Assembly: GCA_944472135.2 (NCBI GenBank)
Contig: OX235263.1
Coordinates: 26,527,379-26,591,378 of the forward strand
Direction of reading: 5' to 3'
Source: Trichobilharzia regenti
Lineage: Eukaryota > Platyhelminthes > Trematoda > Strigeidida > Schistosomatidae
DNA length: 64,000 nucleotides
Shown: positions 52,906 through 62,449 of the stretch, piece after piece
Layout: each line of letters starts with the position of its first letter
How positions within the stretch are numbered: position 1 is the first letter of the stretch
Notes under the pieces: generated by a model
Told to the model about the DNA's origin: nothing
Seen by the model: only the letters and a program-made list of their open reading frames with translations
Database searches by the model: none
Made by a program: the position numbers and the translations under genes

Positions 52906-53045
52906 TATGTCGAAACACCTTTGAGGCACCTTCACAAAGAGCTGGCATACCAACCTGAGACCGAGAACTTCGGTCCAGTCAATCGACGGGAAGATCTAAA
53001 TTGAATTGAATAATTAACACGACCGATTGCACAAGAGCTGCCTGT
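52906..53045. other. Unassigned short stretch
   Basis: Minus-strand frame 52932-53129 overlaps the next SINE and is not supported. Confidence 0.4.
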
Positions 53046-53049
53046 CGTA

Positions 53050-53245
53050 ACCGAAGTAGTCAAGTGGATAACGCTCTGGCGTTTGAAACTATAGGCACTA
53101 TGTTCGAGGCTCAGTGAGAACATCATCACTCAATGAGTCAAGGGGGGATGCAGGTACATCCAACTGACGAGTTCCATATAGGTAGAAATGGGCATCCTGG
53201 ATCCCATCACTACTAGTCACTACAAATCAACTGACTTCATATTAT
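53050..53245 (+). mobile_element. SM-alpha SINE copy
   Basis: Head 'agtcaagtggataacgctctggcgtttgaaa' with A box, B-box remnant 'tgttcgaggct', linker 'cactcaatgagtc...gatgcaggtac', hammerhead 53158-53202, and family 3' region 'gtcactacaaatcaactgacttca'. It is the most complete SM-alpha copy in the window. Confidence 0.82.
53158..53202 (+). ncRNA. SM-alpha hammerhead motif, catalytic nucleotides intact
   Basis: 5' arm ATCCAA (53158-53163), core CTGACGA (53164-53170, N7 = C), GAAA (53185-53188), triplet ATC (53194-53196), 3' arm CTGGAT (53197-53202). Stem I pairs five of six. Stem II is weak (GTTCC...AGGTA) and stem III is degraded, so activity is doubtful although no catalytic base is lost. 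Confidence 0.6.
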
Positions 53246-53264
53246 TTCCTTATATTTATTATTA

Positions 53265-53470
53265 TGATTTTATTCCTCTGTGTTCGGAGTGGAACGAAAA
53301 GCCCCAAGCTCGAACTTTGAATTTTTATTAGCAGCCGTGTTTCACGCCTTACCTTCCCGCTTTACCAGTTTTACTATCGTGTGAACGAGGTTTAGGACTG
53401 AGTCGGCCAGTAATCGAATGCCCAACCACGAACATGGATGGCATGTGTTTTAGCACATCGGAATTCCGAT
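53265..53470 (-). mobile_element. SINE-T copy
   Basis: Preceded by 'ttattattatgattttattcc'. Tail 'gttcggagtggaacgaaaagcc' near 53283, and on the minus strand a B-box remnant near 53410 ('agtaatcgaatgccc') and 'cacgaacatggatggc'. Confidence 0.55.
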
Positions 53471-53474
53471 CAAG

Positions 53475-53780
53475 TTTAGGATGCTTTAACAGTACGCACA
53501 CATACAGAAGTTCAAAGCTGTGACCTTCAGATTACTTGGCTTCTTAGACGGGAATCGGACCCTGACGTCCCAAATGATGGGCTGAGATACCTAAAATCTT
53601 GGAAACTACTACAAAAGAGACAGAAATGAACAGCTGTTTGTTTGATTTAGGCTTACTTGCAGCTAGAGGTTAGAGACCCTAATCAGTCAAGATGGGGATT
53701 TTAATTCTTTTAGTGAGCAAATTAATATGCATTCGGTGAATCAAAAAGCAATAAATAATCACTTCTAATATCATCCAAAA
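53475..53780. other. Unassigned stretch
   Basis: No gene; possible SINE debris around 53500-53580. Confidence 0.4.
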
Positions 53781-53784
53781 ACGA

Positions 53785-54040
53785 GCTGTCATAAGCTAGA
53801 GAACCATTGGAAAGCCAGAGAGTACTAATCAGTTATCGATGAATTTTTCGGCACTAAAGACCTACTGCAAAAGTCCTTATCCGGGACCTTCAGGCTACAA
53901 TACCAGCTTGTTGACCATTTAGCCACTTGAACCCAATTCAATGGCTAGCTAATAAATTCCAGCTTCTTCTAATTTGCCATATATACAGCGCAACCACAAG
54001 TCAGTGTCAGTGGCGAATAATTATTATTTCAAGTCCCAAG
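53785..54040 (-). mobile_element. SINE-H copy (left half of an inverted dimer), decayed
   Basis: 'gagctgtcataagctagagaaccattgg', 'gagagtacta', remnant hammerhead ('ttatcgatgaatttttcgg', not functional), 'aggctacaataccagcttgttgaccatttagccactt', 'aacccaattcaatgg' and distal block. Confidence 0.7.
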
Positions 54041-54044
54041 CAGG

Positions 54045-54260
54045 CAGAAGTCGGAATATATGGACCACTGCATCGTGTCACACTGGCTGAATGATCTGTG
54101 AGCTTGCCTTGTAACTGGAAGGTTCTGGGTTTGAATCCTGGTGTACGTTTGCTGCGGAAGAATCTCAAACTAGGACAAGACAGCTGCCTAGTACTCTCAG
54201 GTCCTCCAATGGTTCATTAGCTTATGTCAGCGCATAAATGAATTCGTAACTAATCAAATT
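54045..54260 (+). mobile_element. SINE-H copy (right half of an inverted dimer)
   Basis: A-box remnant ('ctggctgaatgatctg'), 'gagcttgccttgtaactggaaggttctgggtttgaatcc', hammerhead remnant near 54150 (core CGGAAGA, GAAA changed to AAGA), 3' segment. Confidence 0.72.
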
Positions 54261-54297
54261 TCTTGAAAAATGATATTCAGTATGTTGTCTTCAAGAC

Positions 54298-54455
54298 CAT
54301 TTGAGGAAACGAGTGAATGACGCTTTGGTATTTGTAACAATGAGTGCTGGGTTTCAGTATTAGTTGAAACACGCAACTGGTGAGTCCCAAATAGGAAGAA
54401 ATCAACATCCCCTGGATTCCACGTCTAGTCACCATCCATCAAATCACTTCCAAAG
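54298..54455 (+). mobile_element. SM-alpha SINE relic
   Basis: Head 'gagtgaatgacgctttggtatttg', B-box remnant, hammerhead near 54380 with core CTGGTGA (A6 changed to G), stem II 'gtcccaaatagga' and GAAA kept, 3' arm CTGGAT, family end 'tctagtcaccatccatcaaatcactt'. Confidence 0.75.
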
Positions 54456-54459
54456 ATGT

Positions 54460-55255
54460 ATGGCAGCGTTAAAATGCAAAAAATCTAAATGCTAAAACGT
54501 AAACATTGGCGATAATAATTTATTCAACGTGTGATGATTCAGTTATATGGAAACACGAAGCAATTCGAAAATGCCTTCGAAACTATATAATGTGGTAGGA
54601 ATGAGGAAATGAAACCTTTGTAAGACTACAAGGCAAACCTATCACGTTGTTCTCAAGAAGATGATCTGGCAATCAGGAGAAAGTAAAGCGCGAACAGATT
54701 GTCTTCATCCATTTGAATGTGTTAGCCGAAGAGAACACTTGAGTCATATATGAAGGCGATTGTCTACTCGTATAGTTCGGTACTTATTTAGGCTGCAAAA
54801 TGCAGTCGTTTACCGGGAAATCTCCATTTAACCAATAATTCCTGTGAATTCACAATTTTTAGCCGGCATTGGAGCATGAGAATGCCTGAATTTGCAAAAT
54901 CGTCTGTGATTTAGGACTCTGAAACCAAATATTCGCTTGCGGTAAAAAAAACAACAAGAGATAGTTAATTTAGAAATCTGCCCTGGGAGCAGTTGATTCA
55001 CGACGTTAAATTTTTAACTTTTTTTCCTAACAGTCTCTTCACCGTCTATCATCTGTGCCACTTCTGTTTAATTTCTCACGATTGCATACTTCAGTTATTG
55101 AATTAAGGTGATTATTTCATTATTACGACGTATTATTACGTATTCATTCAACAGTTGTGCCACAATCTGCTAGTTTCACACAATTATTCAATGAATACTA
55201 CTTTTTTGAGCTGTGATATAACTGAATTTTTTCTTCAAGGGTCAGTCTATAAGGA
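54460..55255. other. Unassigned stretch
   Basis: No gene or clear repeat over about 0.8 kb. Confidence 0.45.
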
Positions 55256-55259
55256 TTTG

Positions 55260-55337
55260 CTTTATTTTAAGTGTGATAATGCGATGACATCAGTTGGAGA
55301 AGCATTGGGAGCCACTAGGGAGTACTGAATAGCTGTT
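55260..55337 (-). mobile_element. SINE-H terminal fragment
   Basis: 'atgcgatgacatcagttggagaagcattggg' and 'gggagtactgaatagctgttttttcctagtttg' are the 3' segment and hammerhead 3' half. It is truncated at the junction with the RTE relic, and GAAA has become AAAA. Confidence 0.65.
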
Positions 55338-56019
55338 TTTTCCTAGTTTGTGAAGCGGTAGAGCACATTGACCGCTTCACTTATTTGGGAAGTACCATCA
55401 GCCAGTGCCAACGGGTTGATCTCTGACGAAATCTCAGCATGAATACAGGGGGCTCGTTTCGCATTTGCCAGTTTACGCCGACTCTGGCGTAGACGAGATG
55501 TTCGACTATCGACCAAAGGGCGGGTGTACTGCTCATCAGTCCGCTCCGTCCTCCTTTATGGTTGTGAGACCTGGCCACTGAGAGTGAAAGACATGAAAAG
55601 ACTAGCTGCCTTTGATCATAGGTTCCTGCGTTCTATTTCCCGTGTGAAGTGGCATAATAAGGTGAGCAATATGGAGGTTAGGCGTCGAGTTCTAGGTAAA
55701 CAGGGGAAATCAATCAACGAAGTCGTGAAGTTACAAAGACTGCGATGGTTAGGACATGTGTTACGTATTCGTAGTCATCGCCTTCCTCGACGAGCAATGT
55801 TAGCGGATATAGGGTCAGGCTGGAAAAAAGCTAGCGGCGGTCAAACAAAAACTTGGCACCAGTCAATGAAATCCACAACAGTTGGTCTAAGCCAGTCACG
55901 TAGGAAGGTGTAGACTTCCAGGCTGGGGTCCTCGGGACGGTAAAAATCTATGGTTGGAAACAATTGGTGACATGGCTCAAAATCGTTCTCAGTGGCGCAG
56001 ATGCATCCACTCCTTGTGA
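55338..56019 (+). pseudogene. SR2-like RTE retrotransposon, C-terminal part of the reverse transcriptase protein
   Basis: 5'-truncated coding relic. It begins with 'FTYLGST' (55373 on), changes frame near 55405, runs through an in-frame stop near 55438 and 'LRRLWRRRDVRLSTKGRVY'. It then stays open from 55524 to 55913 with 'SVRSVLLYGCETWPLR', 'HRFLRSISRVKWHNKVSN' and 'RLRWLGHVLRI', and after one more shift reaches the usual 'SQWRRCIHSL' C-terminus with stop at 56017-56019. The motifs identify the RTE-clade protein with confidence. With few lesions, it is one of the younger relics in the window. It has no 5' part and no endonuclease domain. Confidence 0.9.
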
Positions 56020-56340
56020 CATATGATCTCCACCAATGAAACTGTTTTGTTTTTCTTTATTACTCCTTTGTCTCACACCTCTACTCACTGTTTCTATTAT
56101 GCTTTTCTTGTACTTTCTTCTCTTGCTTCGCGTGCTACACGGAGTGTGGCGACTTGAACTGGCGCAAATTTGTGCAAAGTTCTATGTCGAAAACAGACAG
56201 ACAGTTTGTGACTCTTCATCAGTACGCATTCACCTATGTTTTGATATTTGTTATAAAACTAGTGCTTCACTAGTGCTTCAGGTGGTCACACTTCCTTGTT
56301 AGAACTTCAGGAAGTCTTTCCAATAGTTAGTCAGTCAGTC
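56020..56340 (+). mobile_element. 3' untranslated part of the RTE relic and unassigned sequence
   Basis: The T-rich segment following the stop codon ('ttttgtttttctttattact', 'cacctctactcactg') is typical of the 3' end of this family and probably ends near 56160. The open frame 56036-56302 is not a gene. Confidence 0.45.
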
Positions 56341-56344
56341 ACTG

Positions 56345-56785
56345 CTGATTAGTGAAGTGGCTTTATAATAGTTGTATCGTTTCATAGTAGATTTCTTACC
56401 GATTGGGATTCGCTGAAATTTATAAATTGATTGAAGCATGCTTTACTAGCTTAAGTAACGTATTTTACATCAAAATAAAACCAGGATCAGTCTTTGTCTA
56501 TTTTTAATCAGATAAAATAGTGAACAAAGGATGAAATAGTGAGTAATGTTCGATGTTAATATTATTATTATGTAATCGTGTAGAAAAAAATTAATGGTTG
56601 GTAACTCAGACAAAACATTAAAAGTGAAATCAGTGAGAAGAAATGAGGAGAAGAAATAAACTATTGTTCTAATAAGTTATTGATTATGACCTTCATGGTC
56701 TAGTAGATAATGCTTTGCACCAAACACTGTTAACTAGAAAGAGCTAAAACAAATCTCATTTAAACATTAGGTAAATCTCAGCGAT
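56345..56785. other. Unassigned AT-rich stretch
   Basis: A possible SM-alpha-like head lies near 56692-56730 ('catggtctagtagataatgctttgc'), without hammerhead. No gene. Confidence 0.4.
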
Positions 56786-56789
56786 GAAG

Positions 56790-57340
56790 ACTTTGAAGTC
56801 AAGCAGGATCTAGAAGGCAAAGCAGGCCTTCATCATTCTGAAATCAATTCGAAAGTCGGTTGTACTCAGCTTAATGAAGAAAATTCGGAATTTGAATGCC
56901 AGTGTGAAGTCAGATCTTCTACATGAGTCAGAAACTTGACGCAAGACGTAAATCATTGCCAACACGCTGTTAAAGACTTTTATCAACAGATGCCAGTGTT
57001 GTCTCCATGGTGAAGATCAGGCAGACAGCCAGAAACAGTCAGTAGTATAAACTGTGGTAACGAAAATATCAAGAACCTACTGTTTAGCAAATATACCAAA
57101 GAAAATGGAGATAGATTGGAAACATCCTAAAGAGAGATTTTGGTACATCGTACGCCAGCCCATCGCTTGAGCGGGACGCGTTGGTCTGAGGATGGCATCT
57201 GAAAGATCGTGTGAGGAGGAGATGAGAGTGTATGAACAATCTTAGTGTCAAATGGAGAAGATGCCAGAGAACGCGGTGAAGTCGAAATATTTTGTTGAAG
57301 CCGTATGTTCAACTCGGACCCCATGAGTACATTCATAATA
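56790..57340 (+). pseudogene. RTE-clade relic, second subfamily
   Basis: Conceptual translation from about 56818 gives an 'AKQAFIILKSIRKS' segment, 'KKIRNLNASVKSDLLHESET' (the RTE 'NVKSVLLYGSETW' block), then, after shifts, a 'QRKWRWIGNILKR' block near 57090-57130 (the RTE 'RRRKWRWIGHTLRK' motif). This order matches the subfamily of the 3' ends at 4865 and 25735, not that at 55338. Stops are frequent. Confidence 0.75.
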
Positions 57341-57344
57341 TGGT

Positions 57345-57795
57345 TGACTCGGGTAGTATACAACCACTCACTCATCTCAACCAATCAGTACTATATAGTT
57401 TGATGCAAATTACCGTATGCCTTTAGGCAGATCTTGTCAACTGTGATCTGAATAATTTGGTTTCCATAGGAAACTGACGGAAACACTCCGACCCTGGAAC
57501 TATGTACATTGCATACTGCTAACTAATTTGCAAACTTTTGATTTGATCTATTATGTCACTAGTTAGTTCACGTAACCAGTTAGAAACGGGTTAGTTTTAA
57601 CTGATTTGGCTATTTCATCTGAGCCGAACAGCGTACACCACTTATGAGATTGACCTGAGACAAGCTGAAAGGTCGTTGTATGGGGTTTAAATCACCTGTA
57701 TGTTGCTGGCTAGCACTACTAGTTGATATGAAAGGTATACAACTACTCATGTCAGTTGGTTAATAGTATATATCTTTAGTTGCTGATCAAGTTTA
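57345..57795. other. Unassigned stretch
   Basis: A segment similar to 51840-52060 ('ttgatgcaaatta', 'ttggtttccataggaaact') suggests a further low-copy repeat. No gene. Confidence 0.4.
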
Positions 57796-57799
57796 ACAA

Positions 57800-58595
57800 T
57801 AAGGGAGATTTTGACTCCGTTGTGTTCTCTGAGCGAATCTTTAGTCATCCTTTTAAATAACATCCTCAGCAAGGACTTTAATATGACCTGTACGTATTTG
57901 AATTCTTCATAACTCATGATATAATTGCATCTTCTGGGGCAATCTTTATCGTGATTAATTGTTAATTTGAGTGGAGGACTTCATCAAACAAAATCCCTAC
58001 AAAACCATTACTTGAAAGTTGTTACTTCATCGTTTTTATCGACTTGGTATTTGAACTTATTTGTCTTGTGGTCTATTTTTTCCTACTTGGTAAATTTGAT
58101 CTGTAGTGATCCGTCTCTTAATCGATGACCCCCCTGAGTAACAGGCTTGTAGAAATCTCCTGACATTTTTAGTGTTTTCTCTCTTCAAAATTTCAATATT
58201 TTCTCCGTAAAATCCATGTCTGAAATTGTTTACATGCACCTATGTGAAAATGAACATATCATGACTCTTCATAGCTAATTTGTGTTCTTCGTTTCTGATT
58301 GGAAAGGGATGCCCACTTGAACCAGTGTAGTGTGTTTACATTAGTTCAAGTGATTGATTTTATAGATGGTATTGAGATATTGTCTTCTTCTGCTGTTGTA
58401 TGGGTCTTCTGATCAGCATAGTAGTGAGTGACGGGATTGCATTGGTTTGCGTGGTTTTATCTATTTTGAATGGTTTTAGCATTCTAGCTGTTATTTTAGT
58501 GCTATTCTTTGGAATGAATTTTCGTCTGGCTTTTGTCTTAAGTCAAATGAAAATACCAAGACATTATCCCCTAAACCACAGGAATATTTATCTTA
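57800..58595 (-). pseudogene. Penelope-like element relic, minus strand
   Basis: Minus-strand frame 58057-58239 encodes the end of the protein: 'FYGENIEILKRENTK', 'FLQACYSGG', 'RITTDQIYQVG', matching the segment after the GIY-YIG core in the 8790 relic. Upstream on the minus strand, 58400-58590 is the reverse complement of sequence homologous to 8905-8960 ('aaataacagctagaat'). Downstream, 57800-57970 is the terminal region with 'tgtgttctctgagcga'. No intact frame. Confidence 0.75.
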
Positions 58596-58599
58596 CGGT

Positions 58600-58790
58600 G
58601 CATAAAGAATGAATGACCAGTACCTATCTATCTGGACTACTAAATTCGTGGACAGATGTTTCGTCCTAGTAGACAGCACTTCAGCAGCATGCAATCACCA
58701 GCCCACCAGAGATGTAGCTCGAGACCTACAGGTTAGGCGACCAAACTCGTTGACTGTTTAGATACTTGGGCCAGGTGGAGTTTAGTGACT
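58600..58790 (-). mobile_element. SINE-H copy (left half of an inverted dimer)
   Basis: 'gtggacagatgtttcgtcctag' with GAAA and GTC kept; the core reads CTGAAGT (A9 changed to U) on the minus strand. 'acctacaggttaggcgaccaaactcgttgactg' is the tRNA-like head remnant. Confidence 0.7.
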
Positions 58791-58794
58791 TATG

Positions 58795-58960
58795 CTTGAT
58801 CAAACGACTTGGTCTCTTAACTTGAAGCTCTTAGATGGTTCGATCGCTGATGGGGTTGTAAGTATGCACTAATGAAGAGTCGTAAACCAGGATAAAACAG
58901 CTCTCCAATTCTCCCTGATTTTAAATGATCTCTCTCTGACTGACTAACGGAATCTAACAA
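58795..58960 (+). mobile_element. SINE-H copy (right half of an inverted dimer)
   Basis: Head remnant ('gaagctcttagatggttcgatcgctgatgggg'), hammerhead remnant near 58866 (core ATGAAGA, GAAA changed to AAAA), 3' segment to 'ctctgactgac'. Confidence 0.7.
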
Positions 58961-58964
58961 CCTA

Positions 58965-59540
58965 AATGCCCCATCTGTGCAGCACTAACTCAACTTATCT
59001 AGTAGTCGATACTCTTCACAGACATAAATTATAATAATGAAAATATAGCCTAAAATAGAAGATGTAATTCGCTTCAGTGCATTCAGTTGTTTGATTTTTA
59101 CACATGAATGCATTTTTATGACATGTTAGCTTTCTGGTTGTTGAATGATTTCCGTCATCTTTCATATCATCATTGCCTCCTCTCGTTTTTCTATCTATTC
59201 ATCTATCTGCCTCTCTCTTTTTCAAGTTACTCAGGTAAAATAGAGATGAAATATAAACCTGACCACACAAATATTGACTAATTTTATTTTGTTGGTATTG
59301 ACTACGATACAAAAAGCATTTATCATTTTAAGACTGTTGATCAAGATTTTTTTTTAAAAACGGAAAGACTGATGAATTCAAAGCGAATAAGTTATCAGTT
59401 TTTCATTCATGCGAAGATATCTTTCTCCGTCTTCGTCGTCGTTGTTATCGACACCATCATGTTTTTGTGATGATGAGCAGATTAAGAGAATTATTTAATT
59501 TTGGAAGAATACAAGTTAAAACAGACTGTTGATAACTAAG
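58965..59540. other. Unassigned AT-rich stretch
   Basis: No gene or clear repeat. Confidence 0.45.
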
Positions 59541-59542
59541 AA

Positions 59543-60303
59543 TAATAATAATAACAGCTTTATTTCAAACAGTATTTGTGGTACAGGTATGGAATTTTCA
59601 GCGTGCATTACAGTATATTGCATCTAATTACCTCATAAATTATATAAGATTTTTAAAATCAAAAAAAAATAAAGAAATAAAGAAAAAAACCAACGCAAAA
59701 AATAAAAGATAAATCAAAATAAAAAACAGCGTAGCGTTTACATTTCAACAATACACCACAGTATATGAAGTATAAAGTTGATGTGTAATAGAAGATGAGA
59801 ACAACAGTGTAATAGTAACGAAGAAAGGAAAAGAAAACCTAATTGGACTATTTGTTAGAGTGGCGCGGTAAGTTGATCATGTCATACCTAACGGATTTCT
59901 CATCACATAACAGCTGTGCCAGATATGCTATTGTGGAGTTTCTCTCTGTACTTGGTAGTCCTAGCATATAGCCAGCCTCCTATAGCTATAGCTTCTAGTT
60001 CTACAAGATGAAATGCAAGGAGAGAGAGAGAGCTGAGTATAGAGAGGATGCTCGGGATCTGACAATATTGTATTCGCTAGTTTCTTATATGACATTATAT
60101 GTCTATCCACACTAGTGTTAACAAGTTGGTTTAACGATGTCCCACTTGGCCTACTAACGGCTTTTAGTGCTTGCCCTTCTCAGCAAAGCAAAGTCTTTCT
60201 TGAGTAGTCCATAAAAGATTAATGGGGAGCAGTAAAGTGGGATGGGTAGAACACAAGAATTTACAAACTGAGAAGGCAAAGACTGCTTTATACCAGATTG
60301 CCT
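59543..60303 (-). mobile_element. CR1-clade retrotransposon 3' end, minus strand, young
   Basis: Near-identical reverse complement of 63171-63935, including the 'aataataata' tail, the 3' untranslated region and the last part of the coding region ('ttgccttctcagtttgtaaattc' block). It is 5'-truncated at about 60303. Differences from the other copy are sparse (for example a few bases in the A-rich tract at 59660-59720), so both are recent. SR1-like CR1 elements commonly insert as such 5'-truncated 3' ends. Confidence 0.88.
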
Positions 60304-60304
60304 A

Positions 60305-60600
60305 AACTAATTATATATATCCTTTTTCTCTTTTACAGCCCCTTACGAATGACCCAACACTAACTGATATACAGTCTTTTTAGCAGTATATAAAGTAATA
60401 TATTAGTACGGAACTACATACTACTGACTGACTGAGGTGAGTAGCTACACTCCGCTCATATCAACTGGTAGTGCTTGCTTGCCATTTCAAGGTTATCTAA
60501 ACACCAGACAAATGTTTCCCTTATTTGATGCGGAACTTATTATTAATGTACATGGTTTGACTGAACTCAGAAATCCATAGCAGTTCAAACTACTCGATTT
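60305..60600. other. Unassigned stretch
   Basis: No gene or clear repeat. Confidence 0.4.
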
Positions 60601-60604
60601 TTGA

Positions 60605-60860
60605 TCGCCTATCTACTTGGTTACACCATCAAGGCAAGCTCATTCACCAACTGGGATCCTATCTAGTCACCCATGATTCTCAACTTTACTGATTCATGAT
60701 TCTAGCGAGACCACCAGCCAATGTCATCAGTGAGTATCACTCCTTACTTCTGACCGGATGGAAACCGCTTGTCACGAATTCTCAGCAGAAATTCAAGTAA
60801 CTTCATTCTATAGCCACTCCATAATGAGCGTCAAATCAATTTTAGATAGTTAGTCTATAG
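60605..60860 (-). mobile_element. SINE-H distal half, minus (left half of an inverted dimer)
   Basis: Distal phrases 'ggcaagctcattcacca', 'actgattcatgattctagcgagaccacca', 'cgcttgtcacgaattctcagcagaaattcaagtaac', 'gagcgtcaaatcaatttt'. The hammerhead part is not present. Confidence 0.55.
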
Positions 60861-60869
60861 GGTTGTTCT

Positions 60870-61115
60870 AAAGTCACGAACTATTAGAAGCTAGAATTAA
60901 TGAACCATTAAGTTCTGTCACAATGGTTAAATAGTCTACGAACTCGCCTTGTGTCCGGAAGGTCCTGGATTTGAACCTCAGTTGTGTCAATGAGCAACAA
61001 ACTGGGACAAAACAGCTCTCCAGTACTTCCTAGTTAGTTTTCAATAACTCTTCAAATAATATCAATCCGTAGTCGAATTTGAAACGAATGAAATTCCCAC
61101 GAACTAACTTCAGGA
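60870..61115 (+). mobile_element. SINE-H copy (right half of an inverted dimer)
   Basis: 'aagtcacgaactattagaagctagaattaatg' head, A-box remnant, 'actcgccttgtgtccggaaggtcctggatttgaacc', hammerhead remnant with GAAA changed to AAAA, 3' segment. Confidence 0.72.
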
Positions 61116-61119
61116 GTTC

Positions 61120-61370
61120 GTATTTTTGTTTGTTCAGAAAATATCCATTTATTAAAAGAATAACATGGAGGCAGAACATAAATTTCTAGTTTTGCATGAC
61201 AGTCATGACTAAATGAGGTGATCGGCATCCATCAGATAAGAATGCTACCTAAATGAATGAATAAAACTTCAAATTTGTCAATCAAACACACAACGCATGT
61301 AATCATCGCCTATCTATAGGAATAATTTATTTATACAAAAGCTTTTTAACAAGGCTGTTATGTTTAGACT
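61120..61370. other. Unassigned stretch
   Basis: No repeat or exon recognised. On the minus strand this would be the beginning of the intron following the candidate exon 61374-61508. Confidence 0.4.
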
Positions 61371-61373
61371 CAC

Positions 61374-61508
61374 CTTGTGAACACAATCTCCATAATCAGT
61401 TACTACTTCCCCAGCACGCGAGAGACAAGCCTTCACAATAAGCCATATCAGCACACATATGATATTGCCTGTACCATGTGTCTGTGTGAAAACTGCACTT
61501 TTGAACAT
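61374..61508 (-). CDS. Candidate first coding exon of a secreted or membrane protein (weak)
   Basis: Minus-strand ATG at 61508 opens 45 codons that end exactly (phase 0) at a consensus donor, 'cacaag|gtgagt', at 61374. The peptide has a strongly hydrophobic segment at residues 15-28 ('NIICVLIWLIVKAC') followed by 'LSRAGEVVTDYGDCVHK', which looks like a signal peptide or signal anchor and the start of a Cys-containing domain. It is covered by no recognised repeat. The next exon would lie left of 61374 on the minus strand; I did not recognise one. It could also be chance. Confidence 0.32.
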
Positions 61509-61509
61509 T

Positions 61510-62445
61510 GTCTAGCCTGGTTAGTTAAGGGTACATGACTGGTAGACATTCTATCAGCCAGCCACAACAAAAACAAAACTGCATGAGATTTACTCGTCCA
61601 ATAATCAACCACCTTATATTTAATTGAGAGAGGAAACGCCGCTACACTCCACTAATGGGAATGATCATGCAAATAGTCATGTCAAAGAAGATCCGGATTT
61701 TCTCTATACACTTCAACAGCCATCACAAATACAACAAGAAAGGCACCAGTTTTCTAGAGACCAAATAATTTCAGTAACACATCAAGCTTGATAGTAATAA
61801 TAATAAAGTCGAAACATTATGACAGTATTTGTTACCTGATAGATGGTGTCCAGCAGTACACATTTCGCTCTATCTGTAGGAATTATGAGCTAATAGATTT
61901 ACCTGCAATCTTTGGTGGCTTTTTCACTGAGACACTAGCCCAGCACTCAACATTTCATCTATTGTGCAATGAGTCAATTACTGTCTAAAATAAATGTCAC
62001 TGAAATTAGGACAAAATGTTCAATCACGTTCGATATTCTATTTGTACAGAGAGTTTCAGTCTACAATTTCATATGATGAACCCAGCAGTCTATTAATCAC
62101 ATGTATTTGTAGATAAGATTTTGGGAGTGAAAAAAAGAAGATAATCCCCCCCCTACATACTGATAGGAAAGCTGCTCTCAAATCTTCATGTAGATGGGAT
62201 TCTTCGCTCGCATGTTATTCGTTTTTTTCAAAGGATTATGAGTATTATTTGTAGATGCACAGATATCATGTGTATCCATTTCGAATTTCTAATTATCTCA
62301 AACCTCATCACATCAACTCTAGTGCGCATGTTTCCGTTTATGTTAGGCTTGCTGTCTGAGAAATAATTACCTAAGAATAATAATTATATAAATAACAGGC
62401 ATAAGATGTATCTGAAACAAAGTAGTAATAAGCCTACTGACAGAA
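61510..62445. other. Unassigned stretch
   Basis: Possibly the 5' region of the candidate minus-strand gene. The + frame 61788-61988 has no domain. A C8-type run lies near 62146. No repeat recognised. Confidence 0.4.
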
Positions 62446-62449
62446 CCCT

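Noticed and set aside
58400..58612. Hydrophobic 70-codon + strand frame resembling a membrane protein
   Set aside because: It is the antisense of a Penelope-like relic; the same sequence occurs in sense at about 8905-8960.
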